A DNA stretch of 64,000 bases from Nymphaea colorata (GCF_008831285.2 NC_045141.1:4729224-4793223), one strand, 5' to 3'; positions 34,225 to 46,492 are shown, numbered from the stretch's first letter. Numbers and translations are program-made. Notes: generated from the letters alone by a model not told the origin.

Positions 34225-35356
34225 TTAGTCCACAATTGCTGGTCTCCTGTAACTCAATCTCTGGATTCCAATGTTTCTGGGTTTGACGTTCTTTTTCAAC
34301 TTCCATCTGCCTATGGAGAAACCGAAACTTGTTACCCCCAATTCTGGTTCTGCTTTTGATCTGGGTCTCTCCTTTATTAACTCCTCATTTTTTCCCAAAA
34401 TTTTTTTCTTATTCCCTCCCTGCCACCCCTTAGCTTTCCTGACATAGTGATAATTTTCAATTCCATCCACCCATCTTACTTTGCCACACCCTCTTGAGAA
34501 GAAACCACCAATTGATTAACTCTACACCGACTTGCCATATGAGTATATATTCGCTTTGCAATGGGAGGAAATTTTAATATTACTCACACGGTTGATTTCT
34601 TGAAGATCAATTTCTCCCGATTCTAATTCCAATTCAACCTAGTATTTTGGATTGAAATCCAATGCTATCTGCACACAGATTCTGCAAGCCCCATTCTTGA
34701 CTTTGATTGAGTATGGATGTCATCTTCCATCGGTTCTCCCTATAGCACTCTGGCAGTAGATTGGAAAGTGCATCGATTCCGTAAAAATAAAGGCAATTAA
34801 GAACCCTAATCCAGATTGGCACTCCCATATTCTCCTGAATCGATAAGGAGCATCTTGGATCCCATCTGCTCGCAACCATCACTCTTCCACACAGTTTCTA
34901 TTCTCCCCCTTCTAAAAACTACCCTGAGTTCATCCTCACTATGAACACTTACATGGAATGCATCCCTCCCTAAGAAAGGAACTTAAGGTTTGCAACTTCT
35001 CTCCATGGACTTATCAGATCATTAGCAATGTAAGCATAAACAATGTTCTTCTTCTATAAGTCTCCAATGAAACAACAAATCACAGTCCAACGAAAGGGCT
35101 GCTTCATCTTTTCCCAAACCCTTGAAGCGATCTTGATTATTGGTGTTCCATTTATCAACTGAATTGAGAGTTGCTTGACATCCACTTCTGAAATATTGAT
35201 GACGAGAACCACAGATTTCCACCCACGATCCTGCCGTTGAGGAGTTACCAGGGAGAGATTGATTATCAGAAGCCCGAGAAGGTCTGCGCTTTTCGAACAC
35301 ACTTCCTCCTTCCATTCCACTTCCAAAATTCTTGCCCATGGATTACCAAATATCAT
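34225..35356 (-). pseudogene. DUF4283-like retroelement protein, decayed
   Basis: Read from 35356 downwards in shifting frames. First comes VINISEVDVKQLSIQL and VWEKMKQPFRW (start of a DUF4283-like fold). After stops comes VASRWDPRCSLSIQENMGVP, then IWIRVLNCLYFYGIDALSNLL, the usual PVWVRFxxLP-type signature of this domain. Then comes the same basic C-terminal part as at 2-391. DUF4283 proteins of plants are nucleic-acid-binding, gag-like proteins of LINEs and related elements. Stops and frameshifts prevent expression. The family call rests on motif resemblance only. Confidence 0.5.
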
Positions 35357-35420
35357 AAGTTGTCGAAGTTTGGACCTTCTTTTAGTTAGATGATTTTTTC
35401 TGCGTTTATTATAGTCTAAT

Positions 35421-36600
35421 CACTCTGCTAGTTGTCAAGCTACAAAATCTGTGTGTCCATATGCATCAACTTTCCTTTTCTTAGCTTGCATGCTGCATTC
35501 TGTGTTCTATGAATGCCTATAAATGTCTATCTACATGTTCATGTTCATGTGTGCAACCCACTGAATGAGGCTTTTTGGTTGTACAAATTGTATCTTTTAT
35601 TTTTGGTGGATTTATGCTGCTTTTTTTAACACTTAAATAGAAAAAGTGATTGTCTTAAGCACTATGATGTTTGGTGAGCTTTAGTTTGAATAATTATTCT
35701 AACTTTTCTATTGTTTTTTTTATATGTAGGACGGCAATGTCAAAACTCTGCTTATTTTGTGTGTTAGGGATGTCGACATCTTGTGCTACAAAGAAGGTTT
35801 ACCAATGCACAAGTTGAAGGGGTGATAGTCCCTTGAGGCAAAGAAAGTAAACCTTGCACCCTGGAAAGACAAAAAATTGGGTAGAATCTTTGGCTTTCTA
35901 TAAGTCCACTACACTCACCCTGATGGTCAACGACCTTTTACTTGGTAAAGGCATTTGGCAATGAATTGGCCATCTGTGTCAGTTTCTACGTCGTTAATTT
36001 CAGATAGGGTTGCTTTCTCTCCTGCAGCTGTGAGAACCAAGTCAAATTCAAGGTTCTATTATAAGGTGAATTACCTACAGGCCTAGTTTACTATGCTCAA
36101 GTGTTTAGTCACAAAAAGGCCTTCGCAGGTTTTGGATTATTTTCTTAAGCTCTCACCCTGCACACTCACAACCAGCACATAAAAAATACAGTAATTGCAT
36201 TTTCAATCTAGAAGAAGAGCGATATTAAATTGTGAACAAATTGTGAAATCATAAGCCCTATTTCTAAGCTTAATCAACTAAAATACACATGAAAATAATT
36301 AGTCTCATGCGACCTAGAAATAACTCACCATTAGAATAAATAATTTTCAAAATAAATTGTAGAAACGCTACTACTAAAGCTAACTACTTGTTCATATGTT
36401 CTAAATAATGTTGTACAGTTAAATTTTACTTGTAACACATTGCAAGCACACAAATACACTTCAACAAAGTTAAAAATATATATATCCCTCACATAGTATC
36501 CAAGTACACTTGTCTAAAAATGAGAAATCTTAATTTTGAAAATTGCACAAATCTTAAAAACCAAACAAACTTTCCTACGTCACCCTATTTGTTAATGCTC
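35421..36600. other. Intergenic sequence with one exon-like segment
   Basis: At 35731-35829 a T-rich stretch ending TATATGTAG precedes an open segment (GNVKTLLILCVRDVDILCYK, then EGLPMHKLKG and TGA). This resembles an acceptor and a last exon. No partner exon or homolog was recognised, so I do not call a gene. The rest is featureless. Confidence 0.3.
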
Positions 36601-37973
36601 TTTAAACATTAGTAGGCTCATCTTGAAGATGTTTCAAGCAATACACTTTTTCCCTCTCCACACTGAAGGCAATGCCAGCGAGATGAGGGTCACATCATAT
36701 TGCAATGCTGCCACGGTACTTCAACATAAAATAGCTTCATCCTTGAACTTCATACTGTTACCAGAAAATAATTTTAGAGATATGGACATCGGCATGTTTA
36801 TGGGATTGGCTTCATGCATTTTTGCATGCTTAAGAAGAAATAATACTTTCTTTGATATAACATTAAGCTTCCTTTAACATTGGTGGCTTAAATTCCTAGG
36901 GAAAAATATAATGAAAATTTTCTACATTCATTTTGGCCCTTATAGGGAGAGGGGTCTTCTATTCAACTAGAAGGGTCATTTTTAGTCCATACTCCATAAC
37001 ACATGGTCCTTTGTTAGAGGGCCATTACATATGACATGCTCCAATAACACAATGATGCTCACATCATATAATTCCCATTCTCCTCATTCAAGGGTTTTCT
37101 GTTTATAAATTGGACTTCACAACAAAACTTACCGGAATTGTACATTGTTGTTCATTCGCCTTGTTGTGCATTATTTTTTTATGGCTTACGGGTTTGGCTT
37201 TGTGCATTTTTGCACACTTGAAAATATCAAATATACAATTTTTTTAAGATAACACCTACCCTCCTTTAACATTGGTGGCTTCAATTCCTAGGAAATAAAG
37301 TGATTTTTTTCCTAGTATATTTAATTAGTATGATTTTTGTGGTCATTTCTAGTCCATAGCACACGGTCCTTGTTAGGGTCCATTACATTTATCATTCTTG
37401 AATAATGCAATGATACTCATAGCTGACAATTCTCATCCTCCTCATTCAAGAGCTTTTTTTTAGATAAAATTAGACTGCGGCCCAAAACTGACCAGAATTA
37501 TACAATTTTGTTCATTTTGCTGGTTGCACTTTTTTTTTGGCAGATTTGTGAAATTGTCCACTGAGGATATATTAAAGCAAAATTTTAGAAAACGAAAAGG
37601 ATTTTTGTGAACTCAAATTATGGCAATTGAGGTATCCTTACTTGAGAATATGACAGGAACGATGATAATAATGGACAAATTTCCAAGCCTCTTTTGTGTA
37701 TCTTTCATTGGGAGTGTGCAAGTTGTTCCACAAGATTAGTAACTCAAATGGCTCATGAACAAAATGCACAAATATGTTAAGCAAATCATTATAAAAGCCT
37801 GTATATGACCAATGCAAGTGACAGCACTCAATGACAGCAATCACACAGCATTTCTACATTCAACTATTTAGCCTATTTGTAACTGCCGTCTGACCATTTT
37901 AGCTAATCACTAGTTGTGCCCTGGAAATCTTATTGTATATATTGATGTAGTTGAATTATCCTTTTGTCATTCT
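36600..37973. repeat. RLK4 3' flank with about 390-bp tandem duplication
   Basis: Two diverged copies lie at about 36799-37186 and 37187-37545, sharing TGCATTTTTGCAYRCTT, CTTTAACATTGGTGGCTT, CATTCTCCTCATTCAAG-like and GTTCATTYKSCTTG words. The whole flank matches 44790-45667 downstream of RLK5, which has a single copy. Confidence 0.75.
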
Positions 37974-38326
37974 TCAAGTCTTCTGATGTATTCTTCCTAG
38001 CCCTGCAACCACTTCCTTCATTTCCATTCTCTCGTTTGGAGACTCCCTTGAACACGACAAGCCTATCTCCATGATTGTCACCAGCTGCTCTTTCCTAGCA
38101 GTAGCAGCTGATCTTTCAGTTGCAGTATTGTTGCTTTGGTTTAGAAGATGGCTGTCAATGACATCTGAAATTGCGACTGGAAATGCTTCAGCCACCCATT
38201 GCCTCAAACTAAAATCCCCATCAAACTGTTCAACAGTAGGTTTTCTTCCGGTAAACACCTCCAGGAGAAGAATTCCATAGCTGTAGATATCGGCTTTGGC
38301 CGACACATTTCCAGCCATCCCAAATT
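37974..38326 (-). CDS. RLK4 exon 2: kinase C-lobe end and tail, open
   Basis: The best preserved second exon of the cluster. From acceptor AG at 38327-38328 it reads EFGMAGNVSAKADIYSYG (subdomain IX Asp present), LLLEVFTGRKPTVEQFDG, LRQWVAEAFPVAISDVIDSH, ATARKEQLVTIMEIGLSC, ERMEMKEVVAGLGRIHQKT and stop. Length and order match active relatives of the LRR-XII group. It serves as the reference for the other exon 2 copies. Confidence 0.85.
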
Positions 38327-39717
38327 CTAATTCAACCATACAACAATATTAGACTTGATTATTAAGCACAATATCATTGGTTAATGCTCATGTATGACAC
38401 AATTGCATTAATTGGTTTTGGGAGAGAGGCCTGGAAATTAATGAACTTAAGATCAATTGAACCTCCAATCCTGCCTTTCTCTTGTTGGGTTCAAATATAT
38501 ACGTCTAAAAAAGAATACAAGATTATGATTTAGAACTAAAGTCTTATATATATGATATTCAAGTGCTCTTAAAATAATTCAACATCTATCCAGATTTTTT
38601 CTATGGGCATGCGAGATTTATTGAGATTCATTAATTGTGTGGGGCAGTGATTTCACAACATAAAGGCCTAATTAAACTCATATTCCTTCTAATTCTCCTG
38701 TGACCTATCTCAAGGTTATCTTAAATGGCTCCTAAATCGAGTTACTTATTCATTAGTGCCAATTGTTAGTCATTCTTAAGCCATTAGGTGGAAAGCTATT
38801 TAGGATTAGGATTCTTTTATACAAGAAAGGAAAAAAGTTTATAACTTCTGTTAAAAGAAGAAGATCAATTGAAGATTCTTGTCTGTTGAGGACATGCAAA
38901 TAACAGATGTGTACATGAGCACAAAACAATGCAAAAACTAGCATGCAACACCATAAGCCATACGAAGAACAAATGCATTGTCCATGTAAAATAGTTTTCC
39001 AATGACCTTTACATTATTGATCTAGGAACCAGTGTGAACTACCAAATCATGAGGATTAGATGGATCATGGGTGTTTTCACGTCAATTAATATATTTATTG
39101 ATGTCATATTGCAAACCACAGAAGAGTAAAATTAGTTAAACCACAAAAATCAGGATCAAATTATATACATATATATATATATATATATATAATAATAAGT
39201 GAAATCAGTGGGCTACCTATGTTACTGATGACTCTTTTTCATATTTTATGTCCCTAAAAACAGTCTCAATGCTAAAAGTGGTTGTCAAAATGTTGACTAT
39301 CATCCATGCATTTTTTTGCAATGTTTTAAACAATACAAAATTTTAAAAAATCTTAGTCAGCTGATTTCAATATAAATAAATAAATAAAAGAATATATATA
39401 CATACATATATATATATAAAGAGAGAGAGAGAGAGAGAGAGAAAGAGTCCAATAGGACTGGCAAACCCCCCTCTCTCTTTGTCTCTCTTTATCTCACCTC
39501 ATCACCTCTCCGGCCCCTCCCATGCGATCCCACCTTCTTTTCCACTTTCTCCCTGAGAGCATTATTGAAGAGAAAGAGTGTGTGTTCACACATGCACACA
39601 CACATATAAGAACTCAAAGCCTGGCCAGGTTGACTCAAGAAACGGTTCAGGCAATTACTCACACTTTGAGAGACACAAAATTTATAAAAAGACAAAAAAA
39701 TAAGGGATAATACGCAC
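38327..39717 (-). other. RLK4 intron (1391 bp) with microsatellites
   Basis: Donor CCAG|GTGCG (39717) and acceptor TTAG|AATTT. It contains a (TA)n tract at 39165-39190 and a (GA)n tract at 39418-39443. It holds the most complete version of the family intron; RLK3 and RLK5 keep parts of it. Confidence 0.85.
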
Positions 39718-39907
39718 CTGGTGCAATGTATCCGATGGTTCCGAGAGTAGTTGTAAGAGTAGAAGAATTCAGACCAACTAGAATCTTTGCAATGCCAAAA
39801 TCACTGACGTATTCTGTCATGTTCTCATCTAGAAGCACATTACTTGGCTTCAGATCACAATGAACTATTGTCTCTGAGTAACCATGATGAAGTATTCTAG
39901 AGCACAA
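39718..39907 (-). pseudogene. RLK4 catalytic-loop segment
   Basis: This reads [48 protein letters not shown] and the splice donor. Catalytic Asp and DFG are present and the Arg before Asp is Cys, so it is a non-RD kinase. A lost base just upstream (near 39895) separates it from the N-lobe. Confidence 0.85.
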
Positions 39908-40079
39908 GCAACATCAATCATGATATCCAATCCTTAGAAGAGATTCAAGTGACGGCCATCTGAATGTAGACAGACTTCTAAGCTCCCAAGGGGCATGTAT
40001 TGGAGAACTAAAATCTTGTAATCTGCACTGGAGCAAGATGTGATGACTCTAAGAAGGTTTAGGTGTCTAATTTGGCACA

Positions 40080-40775
40080 TCACATTGCATTCAGTGTCAA
40101 AACTTTTTGATGCTCCATCAGATAACAAGTTTGGACCTTAACAGCCACCGTTGTTCCATCTGTCAAAATTCCCTTATACAGTGAACCAAAGCTTCCACTC
40201 CCTAGAAAATTTGCATCGCTGAAGTTGTTTGCCGCTTGAGATAACATTCTGTACGTGATCACTGGGAGGGTTATTCCACAAAATCTTTCAACCTCCTGAT
40301 CATGTTTCTCCAACCCCCTCTTCCTATATTTTGTGACAACAATGAGTATCCAAACAATGAGTAGAAGTGTGAAGCCCCCACTTGCTAAAAAAATATCAAC
40401 TTTGATCATGTTGACATTATTGTGCTTCTTCACTCCATCTGAACATACTGGCAGATGGAATTTGGGTGCTCCACATAGTGCATAATTTCCTACAAATGAA
40501 TCTATGGAAAGGTTTGCAAATTTTCCACCACTTGGAATCTCTCCTTCCAATAGATTGAAGGACAAGTCCAAGACCTGGACGTGTTGAAGTTTCTCCAATG
40601 ATTTTGGTATCTCACCAGAAAGCTTGTTGTGGGAAAGGTCAATAGCTTCAATCTTTACCATACCATCAAGTCTTTTGTGAATGTGGCCATTAAATGAATT
40701 TTTGGAGGGATTCAAATATTCTAGCCTTTGGAGCCTAAATAAGGTCACAGGCGGCACTCCACTCAACTGGTTCAC
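40080..40775 (-). pseudogene. RLK4 open segment: last LRRs, C-cap, membrane helix, Gly-loop
   Basis: 231 codons: LRRs (NQLSG, GHIHKRLDGMVKIEAIDLS, GEIPKSLEKLQHVQVLDLS), C-cap FVGNYALCGAPKFHLPVC, a membrane helix around LASGGFTLLLIVWILIVV, Gly-loop GSGSFGSL and TVAVKV with the ATP-binding Lys. Frame is lost right after VAVKV. It is close to RLK2, including the linker DGVKKHNNVNMIKVDIF. Confidence 0.85.
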
Positions 40776-41881
40776 AGAGGCATCCGTTTTTGCCCAATGC
40801 AGCCAAATTTCTCACATCTAAAGGAAGCTGACCAGTGAAAAAATTGTCTTGCAAGTAAAGCCATATAAAATCCTTCAACTCACAAACGGCAGGAGGGATT
40901 GCTGATGACAAATTGTTTGAATTTAAATACAAGTTATGTAGATTCGTCAGATTGTTTATAGAGGTCAAGATTGTACCATTGAGTGCATTCATGTCCAAAT
41001 AGAGATTAGACATGTGGACAAACTGGTACAGTGAGTCTAGAATTGGACTTTCTAATGCGTTTCCAGAAAGAGCTAATGCCTGTATGCTTTCATTGATACA
41101 ATATTTGGCTGAATGGGACCCTTTATTTAGTTAAATCTCAAATCTAAGGAAATTAACTTGGTCAAGTTGGCTAAGGGCAATGGGATGGAACCTACAAGTG
41201 GTTTAGGCTTCTCAACTGAGGAGGAATGTTCCCCTATAACTGATTTTGACGGATAGTAAACCACTGCAGTATACTGAGATTAGCCAAACTACTGGAATGG
41301 TGCCAGTAAGCCTATTACCACGAATGCTTAAGCGCTTGAGTTCTGACAAACTGCCCAGAAACTTTGGGATGCTTCCATAGAATTGGTTATCTCCTGCCAA
41401 CAGTATTTGGAGACCTCGACAATGGCTCAGTGTTTGTGGAATCAACCCTAAAAAATTGTTTTTGCTTATGAAAAGATTTTCTAGCCGAGGGAGGCGACTA
41501 AAATCAACGGGAAGGTGACCATGGAAACTGCCACACGAGAGATCAAGAACCTGTAAGAAGGAGAGATTGCTGATGTATGGGGAGAGTGTACCTTCAAGTG
41601 CCTTTTTGGAGAGGTTCAGAGCAACTACCCTTTGTGAACCACAACTGCATGAAATTCCATTCCAGCCACAGAAGAGATGTTAGAATTCCAATTTGATAAC
41701 ATGTTATAAGGGTCTCTAGTTATGAGGAATTTGAAAGACAGCAATGTGAATTGATCAGTCACGTTGCTCAGAGAAACAAGGGCTAAGGGCACCTCCCTTT
41801 GGCTGAGAACCACAAACAATGTGAAGAGGAGAAACACAAAAGAAAGACGAGTGGCTGAGGTGACCAACCGGTGGTGGCCAT

Positions 41882-43181
41882 GCCTATCCAATTTTCTATG
41901 CAGAAGATGCATGAACAAGAATCAAGGTCATTATTTTGTGTAAGATTCTCTTATAGAAATTTTTGTTATTTTCTTTTTCAAATTGTAGGAGTCTCAGGTC
42001 TACTGCTTTGGAAGAAGTTGCTTCAGATTTCCAAATCCAGCGGCACCGGTGATGATTACATCAATGAGACATTTCCTTGGTACCCCTTATCTTATTTCCT
42101 TTAACCACTTCTCAACCCTATTCAATCCCAACTCTATAGAAAATTTGCCTATGTTGGATAAAATTTTATCAAGTATGGATCATGCTCCACACTCCAACAC
42201 CAAAGATTTTATCACTCAACCGTTTTTGCCAATCAGACTATGTTATCCAATTAGGTTGAAATATTCGCTTGAGTCAGCAGGTTCATTCAAATCTATGCTA
42301 AATCAGTTTGATCCAGTTCACATGTTTTTTTTAAACAATGTTTTTTATTAGCTTTTATACATTGTTTATTTATTTTCCAATAAATTCTATTTTTTAATAT
42401 TTTGTGCTGATTCACAACTAAATCGTCTAGATCACTGGATTGGTCGACACATCGAAGAGGCTGATTTACTTCCACTGATCTTCTTTGTCCCAAGCCTGTG
42501 TGTTTACAAATTATTGCACTTCTATAGATTCTCTTCCAGAAAAATTCGTTTTTTTTTGTTTAATTCAAATTGTTGGAAGACTAAAGTCTAAGAGCAAAAA
42601 GAAGGAAATCGTTTGTTATTTCCACACTCAGCGCCTTTGGCACAGCTGATAACATCAAGGGGGCCTTTTCTTGAACTGACTGGTCCATGAAATTGAAAAC
42701 AAATATTGTTGACTCGATTCAGAACCGGTTTTACTGATTAAGATACACAATTTAATTAAGGTGCTAAGGAATGTATTTACCTAAATAATGTTATCCCATG
42801 AACAATTATCAAGCTGATTTTGTATCCTCTTCCATAAAATATTCGTGGTTTTTTTTTTGTTAAATTGAAGTTGTTGGAAGAGTCCTAAGTCTTGTGCTCA
42901 TGAAAAGTAAGTGATATCACTTGTTGTTTTCCACACTCAGTGTCTACAGCACGGCAGAAGATCACATCAATGGGACTTTTCTAATTCACATCCATCACAT
43001 TGCTTGACACGCAAAATTACATCAACAAGACTTTTCTTCACAACCCTTAACAACATATTTCCAATGTCATGTTCCCTTCTCTTCATGCCTTCTCTTATCT
43101 TCTTGCCAGTTTTGTAACATTTTTTTTTTGGGTTTTTCAATTGAACGGCCTACACTACATTTAGTAGACCGGCCCTGTTGG
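41882..43181. other. RLK4 upstream flank, no gene seen
   Basis: 41930-42130 matches the flanks of RLK1, RLK3 and RLK5. 42530-42640 and 42760-42950 are two diverged copies of one stretch (TTGTTTAATTCAAATTGTTGGAAGA-like), also seen at 23110-23230. 42880-43130 is the reverse complement of parts of 58640-58890 and 61510-61740. Confidence 0.6.
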
Positions 43182-43565
43182 TAGGGCTGCACATGACGGC
43201 TCGACTGGGCTCAAAAAACTTGAGCTCAAGTTTGAGCACGGCTCAAACTCGAGTCGGACTCCTTATAGCAAGCTCGAGTTTGACTCGACCACACAAAATC
43301 GAGCTCGACATCAACTCGTTTAACCCATTTAACTTGTTTAGGCATTAACTCATGTAAGCATTAAATCATTAAAGTGTTAAGGTCTTGTAAATGTTAACTC
43401 GTGTAACTTGTGAAAATTTGTTTTTACCCTCAAAGTTTAAAGTTTAAACCAGTGATTTGGTGAACCGGTTTTTGCAATATTATAAAGAATACCAGTGCGA
43501 GTAAGTCAAATCGAGTATAAATGAGCCAAGTTCCAAAAACTCGAACTCGACTCATTTATCGTTTC
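43182..43565. mobile_element. GAGCTCGAG-family miniature element
   Basis: It begins TAGGGCTGCACATGACGG. It has repeats of GAGCTCGAG/ACTCGACT and then GTTAACTCGTGTAA-type words. Its reverse complement lies at about 58390-58630, next to the inverted copy of 42880-43130, so the two together were moved as one piece. Confidence 0.6.
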
Positions 43566-43639
43566 CAGTATAATTGTAACTTGACCATCATCGATCATTT
43601 GGGCATTCAGCCCCGTCCGCATCGCTATATATATATATG

Positions 43640-44779
43640 AAATTCTTTATTCTTGTATGTTTTGAACTTTGAAGATTAGACCATAATGAATGGTAGCTTT
43701 TATGAATCTTAATATTCTCTTGACAGCTCCCCATTGAGATTCTACTGGATCCAAATAAATTGGCTGAACCTTGTAAGTACCCCCAAATTTTCAAGTTTCA
43801 TATTCATCTAGCATTTTCACAATTATTTTCAACAATTTGGGGTCCCAAATAATTCATTGCAGTTCTGATCCAATTACCCTCTAATTTGGTTATCGACTAT
43901 ATTTTGGAACTCATCTAAATTTAAATCTAAAATTCCAAAAACCTACCTCAATCTAAGCTGATAATTCATGCCAAATCTAGATCTAAACCCAATCCAAAAT
44001 CCCAAGTCAATATCCAAAAACCAAGCCTTAGATCCAAATCCCAACTTTAGATAAAAAAAATAGATCAATAGATCCCAATCTGGATCTAAAAGTGAGCTCT
44101 AGATCTAAAACTAAGCCTTAGATCCAAATTCAAATTTTTAGATCCAAAATAGACCTTAGATCTAAATCCAAATCCAAATCCAAATCCAAGCCCCAAATCC
44201 CAAATCCTGCCCTAGATCCAAAAAGAAAGTTAAAAGTTCATAATTACACTCGAGAATCAAAATCGGGCCCAAACTAAGAAAATAGATTTAGAAAATCCAA
44301 GCCCCAATCACTCAAATGTTTAAAATTGAGACCAAGAATCAATTCTCAATTATCTCTTTCTCTTCTACTAGTTTTTCTCTTTATTTCTTTCCACTCACTT
44401 ACAAATCTTTATTTCTCTCTCTTAATTTTCTCTTAAAATCTATTGCTCTTTTACTAGTTTTTCTCAGTCTATATTTTCTTTCTCTTAAGAATCTTTATCT
44501 CACACCCTCTACCTGTTTTGAAAAAGGTTTATCCTTCGCTTTATAAAATTTGAACTTCTTTAGCAAGTACCACACCACATATAGGTTGAAGATGATGTTT
44601 GGGTGAATATGAAATGCATTGAGAATGAACATAGCTTAAGACTAGTTACCCATCATAAAGGTGTCAGGAATGGCCAAGCCTCGTACTGAGGGGTTAGTCC
44701 CTTTTTTTCTCTTTTGAAAATGAAAATCATTTTCGATACACTCCAAAAGCAAACCTAAACAAATTTTGGGACACAAACA
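43640..44779 (+). mobile_element. LTR-like fragment, same 3' terminus as 6961
   Basis: The last 230 bp (44550-44779) match 6730-6961: GAAATGCATTGAGAATGAAC, GGAATGGCCAAGCCTCGTAC, TTTTGGGACACAAACA. Before it lies sequence made of repeated GATCCAAATCC words (43900-44220) and CT-rich sequence (44340-44540) with no clear match to the first LTR, so it is another subfamily or is rearranged. Confidence 0.5.
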
Positions 44780-45667
44780 ACCCTATTTACACAAAAGAAA
44801 TATCTGGCTGGGTGGGGACACATATTGCAACGCTCCCACAATACTTCAATATAAAGTATTATACTTAAACTTCAAACTGTGACCGGCAAATAATTTTATG
44901 AATGTGGCCATCAGCGTGCATTTTTGTATGCTTGAAAAGATTAAAGATATTATTTTCTTTGATAAACACCAAGCTTCCTCTTAACATTGGTGGATTCACT
45001 TCCTAGGAAATAGAATGAAGATTTTCCAGGTTCACTTTTGCTTGTAGGGGAAGGGTCTTCTATTTAACTAACTGGGTCATTTTCATCACTTCTAGTCCAT
45101 GACACATGGTCTTTCGTTAGAGGGCCATTACATATTACATGCTCCAATAACACAAGGATACTCACAGCATATAATTCTCATCCTCCTCATTCAAAGGCTT
45201 TTCTTTTCATAACATTGGACATCAGTGCAAAACTTACAGGAATTGTGCACTTTTATTCATTCTTCTTGTTGTGCATCTTTTTGGTTGGTTTGAGAAATTG
45301 TGCTAAGGACATAGTACATCAAAATTTTAGAAAATTGAAAGGATTTATGTGAACTATGGCTATACTGGTGTCCTTACTTAGAAAAAGCACAAACTGCAAA
45401 AATGGACAAAGTTCCAAGCCTCTTTCACGTAACTTGCACTGGAAATGTGAGTTGTTCTACAAGATTAGTCACTCAAATGCCTTAGGAATAGAACACCCAA
45501 GGATATTAAACATATCTTTATTAAATCCTTTACGCAACTGTAATTGAGCAATGCAAGTGAGAGCTTTCATGAAAGGAATCAAACTACATTTCCACCTCCA
45601 ACTATTTTAGCCAATGGCTGGTCGTGCCCCGGAATTAAATGTCATTGCATCTATGGATATATTTGAG
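44780..45667. repeat. RLK5 3' flank, matches RLK4 3' flank
   Basis: It parallels 36650-37973 (TTGCAACGCTCCCACAATACTTC, CTTAACATTGGTGGA, GGTCTTTCGTTAGAGGGCCATTACAT). No gene. Confidence 0.75.
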
Positions 45668-46028
45668 TTATCCTTCTATCATTTTTGTCTTATGTCGTAT
45701 CCTTCTCAGCCCTACAACCACTTCGTTCATGTCCATTCTCTCATTTGGAGACACATTTGAACATGACAAGCCTATCTCCATTATCATTACCAGCAGCTCA
45801 TTCATAGCATCTGATCTTTCAGTTGGAATAGTATTGCTTTCATTCAAAGATGGCTGTCAGTGACATCTGAAATTGCAACAGGAAATGCTTCAGTCACCCA
45901 TTGCCTCAAACTAAAATCCCCATCAAACTGTTCATCAGTAGGCTTTCTTCCTGTAAACATCTCAAGGAGCAGAATTCCATAGCTGTAGACATCGGCTTTG
46001 GCTGACACCTTTCCGGCCATCCCAAATT
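45668..46028 (-). pseudogene. RLK5 exon 2: kinase C-lobe end and tail, frameshifted
   Basis: It reads EFGMAGKVSAKADVYSYGIL, EMFTGRKPTDEQFDG, LRQWVTEAFPVAISDVTDSH, then a 2-base loss near 45846. In the next frame it reads NESNTIPTERSDAMNELLVM, IGLSCSNVSPNERMDMNE and ends RRIRHKTKMIEG with TAA at 45668-45670, a few codons longer than RLK4. Confidence 0.82.
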
Positions 46029-46211
46029 CTAATTCAACCACTCAACAATATTAGACATGATTATCAAGCACAATATAATTAGCCAATGCTCATCTATGAC
46101 TTAAGATCAATATAATGGACTTAAGATCAATTGAACCATCAATCCTGCCTTTCTCTTGTTGTATTCTCATATATACATCAAAAAAAGAATACAAGATTAT
46201 GATTTAGAACT

Positions 46212-46492
46212 AGACATTGTTATTGGGCTGGATCGGGTCTGGGTCCGAGCCCCGCCCGATAATGTATCAGGCCGGCCCGGGTAATACCGACGGGGGCCCA
46301 ATCCATCCTGATAACTTTCAAATATTAATTTTATTTTATTAATATATATATACTGTTATTTAAAATATAATTTATATTCAAAAAAATTTAAATATTTTTT
46401 TATGTAACTGGGCCAGGCCTGGGCTCAGATTTCGGACATCAGGCTGGCCCGAACCAAGTTCTTATCGGCCGGGCTGGCCCAATGCCCAGTCA
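46212..46492. mobile_element. hAT-like miniature element in the RLK5 intron
   Basis: Flanked by ATTTAGAACT on both sides (46202-46211 and 46493-46502); RLK3 and RLK4 introns have a single uninterrupted copy there. Ends AGACATTGTTATTGGGC and, inverted, TGACTGGGCATTGGGCC are imperfect inverted repeats. GC-rich edges and an AT core make it a relative of 23588-23806. The duplication is 8-10 bp, as for hAT elements. Confidence 0.8.

Larger units (their letters stand above)
32598..35420 (-). repeat. Dispersed retroelement copy C (longest copy)
   Basis: It is the most complete of three copies: the 3' part 32598-34640 is the inverse of copy A, and 34130-34450 and 35035-35420 match copy B. It includes the miniature element at 32652-33012. 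No LTRs or terminal repeats were seen, so the class is open; the coding part points to a retroelement. Confidence 0.7.
37974..41881 (-). pseudogene. RLK4: LRR receptor-like kinase with LRR deletion and frameshifts
   Basis: Exon 1 is 41881 to 39718, then a 1391-bp intron, then exon 2 at 38326 to 37974. The ATG at 41881 starts MATTGWSPQPLVFLLCFSS. One lost base near 41830 shifts the signal peptide out of frame, and further shifts occur near 41680 and 41300. At about 41196 the sequence jumps from the fifth or sixth LRR (NIPPQLRSL-like) straight to GTIPLALANLTKL-like sequence, deleting the middle LRR block kept in RLK2, RLK3 and RLK5. The later part has stops near 41130, a lost base near 40130 after VAVKV, a stop near 39935 and a lost base near 39895. 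Exon 2 is intact. Confidence 0.87.
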
